A stretch of DNA of 64,000 nt, taken from contig CAMDAD010000012.1 of assembly GCA_945888515.1 (NCBI GenBank), positions 27,549 through 91,548 on the forward strand. Reading direction: 5' to 3'. Position numbers and translations under genes: made by a program. Below, one piece after another: positions 63,859 to 64,000 of the stretch. The stretch comes from Akkermansia muciniphila (lineage in GTDB: Bacteria; Verrucomicrobiota; Verrucomicrobiia; Verrucomicrobiales; Akkermansiaceae). Under the pieces are notes generated by a model. The model was not told where the DNA came from. It ran no database searches and saw nothing but the letters and a program-made list of their open reading frames with translations. Position 1 is the first letter of the stretch; each line of letters opens with the position of its first letter.

Positions 63859-64000
63859 GTATGATTCGTTCCGGGCAGGTTGACAGCATCTGTTAGCATG
63901 TCCACCCACCTTGCTTGTGGGAGAAGCGGAGTAAACCGAATTAGGACATCACCAAGGATTTAATCCCGAGGGTCAGACTGGACTCCGCCTCTCTCGCATG
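63859..64000. other. Window end, no gene identified
   Basis: I see no supported gene in the last 142 bases. Confidence 0.4.

Overview
The window reads as a chromosomal segment of a Verrucomicrobiota bacterium, probably order Verrucomicrobiales. This placement comes from gene content and no taxonomic search was run. Supporting signs are a long-form IspG, a PEP-CTERM-sorted protease, a giant protein with autotransporter-type beta repeats, DUF1080, YdjY-domain, sulfatase and GH20 proteins, and a bifunctional-nuclease-family gene. Genes are dense on both strands. Almost no start codon, including those of ribosomal protein genes, has a Shine-Dalgarno sequence. Several housekeeping genes have a -10 box (often TAGTCT or TAGCTT) only 6-8 bases before the start codon, so they probably make leaderless mRNAs.

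1-20 kb is mostly housekeeping: priA; a glycine-zipper lipoprotein; yceD-rpmF; deoB; leuB; a PQQ-type sugar dehydrogenase; a manC-ruvX-thyA-folA run; the 4.5S/SRP RNA on the minus strand; rluE, terC and a bifunctional nuclease; prmC-murA; infA with an N-terminal extension; and rplM-rpsI. 20-34 kb holds acylphosphatase, a GH20-DUF1460-DUF1287 group that looks like murein or amino-sugar turnover, a glycosyltransferase 9, ispG, a PEP-CTERM subtilase, an unusual TraB-like/PhoD-like fusion, a dead ISAs1-type transposase and a nucleoside transporter.

34-42 kb holds a thiamine-uptake operon: a TPP riboswitch, then a TonB-dependent receptor, a PnuC/PnuT-like permease and a NadR-like P-loop kinase. 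It is followed by a decayed integrase-type transposase, dnaE and a tRNA with a CAU anticodon. 42-52 kb holds a peroxiredoxin, a DUF1080 protein, a nucleotidyltransferase gene pair, leuS, vapBC, hisI, rplS and a set of exported proteins (YdjY domain, prenyltransferase-like toroid).

52-64 kb is accessory. It has a metallophosphatase, a sulfatase whose start codon abuts a REP-associated tyrosine transposase (RAYT) element with 29-base inverted ends, an old-yellow-enzyme gene cut off by that element, an 1802-residue secreted multidomain protein, a second YdjY protein and scattered solo copies of the RAYT end sequence.

The points most worth follow-up are the leaderless/SD-less expression signals, the SRP RNA with a non-GNRA apical loop, the thiamine operon with a NadR-like kinase, the TraB-PhoD fusion, the two YdjY/toroid neighbourhoods, and the three decayed transposases plus the RAYT insertion.
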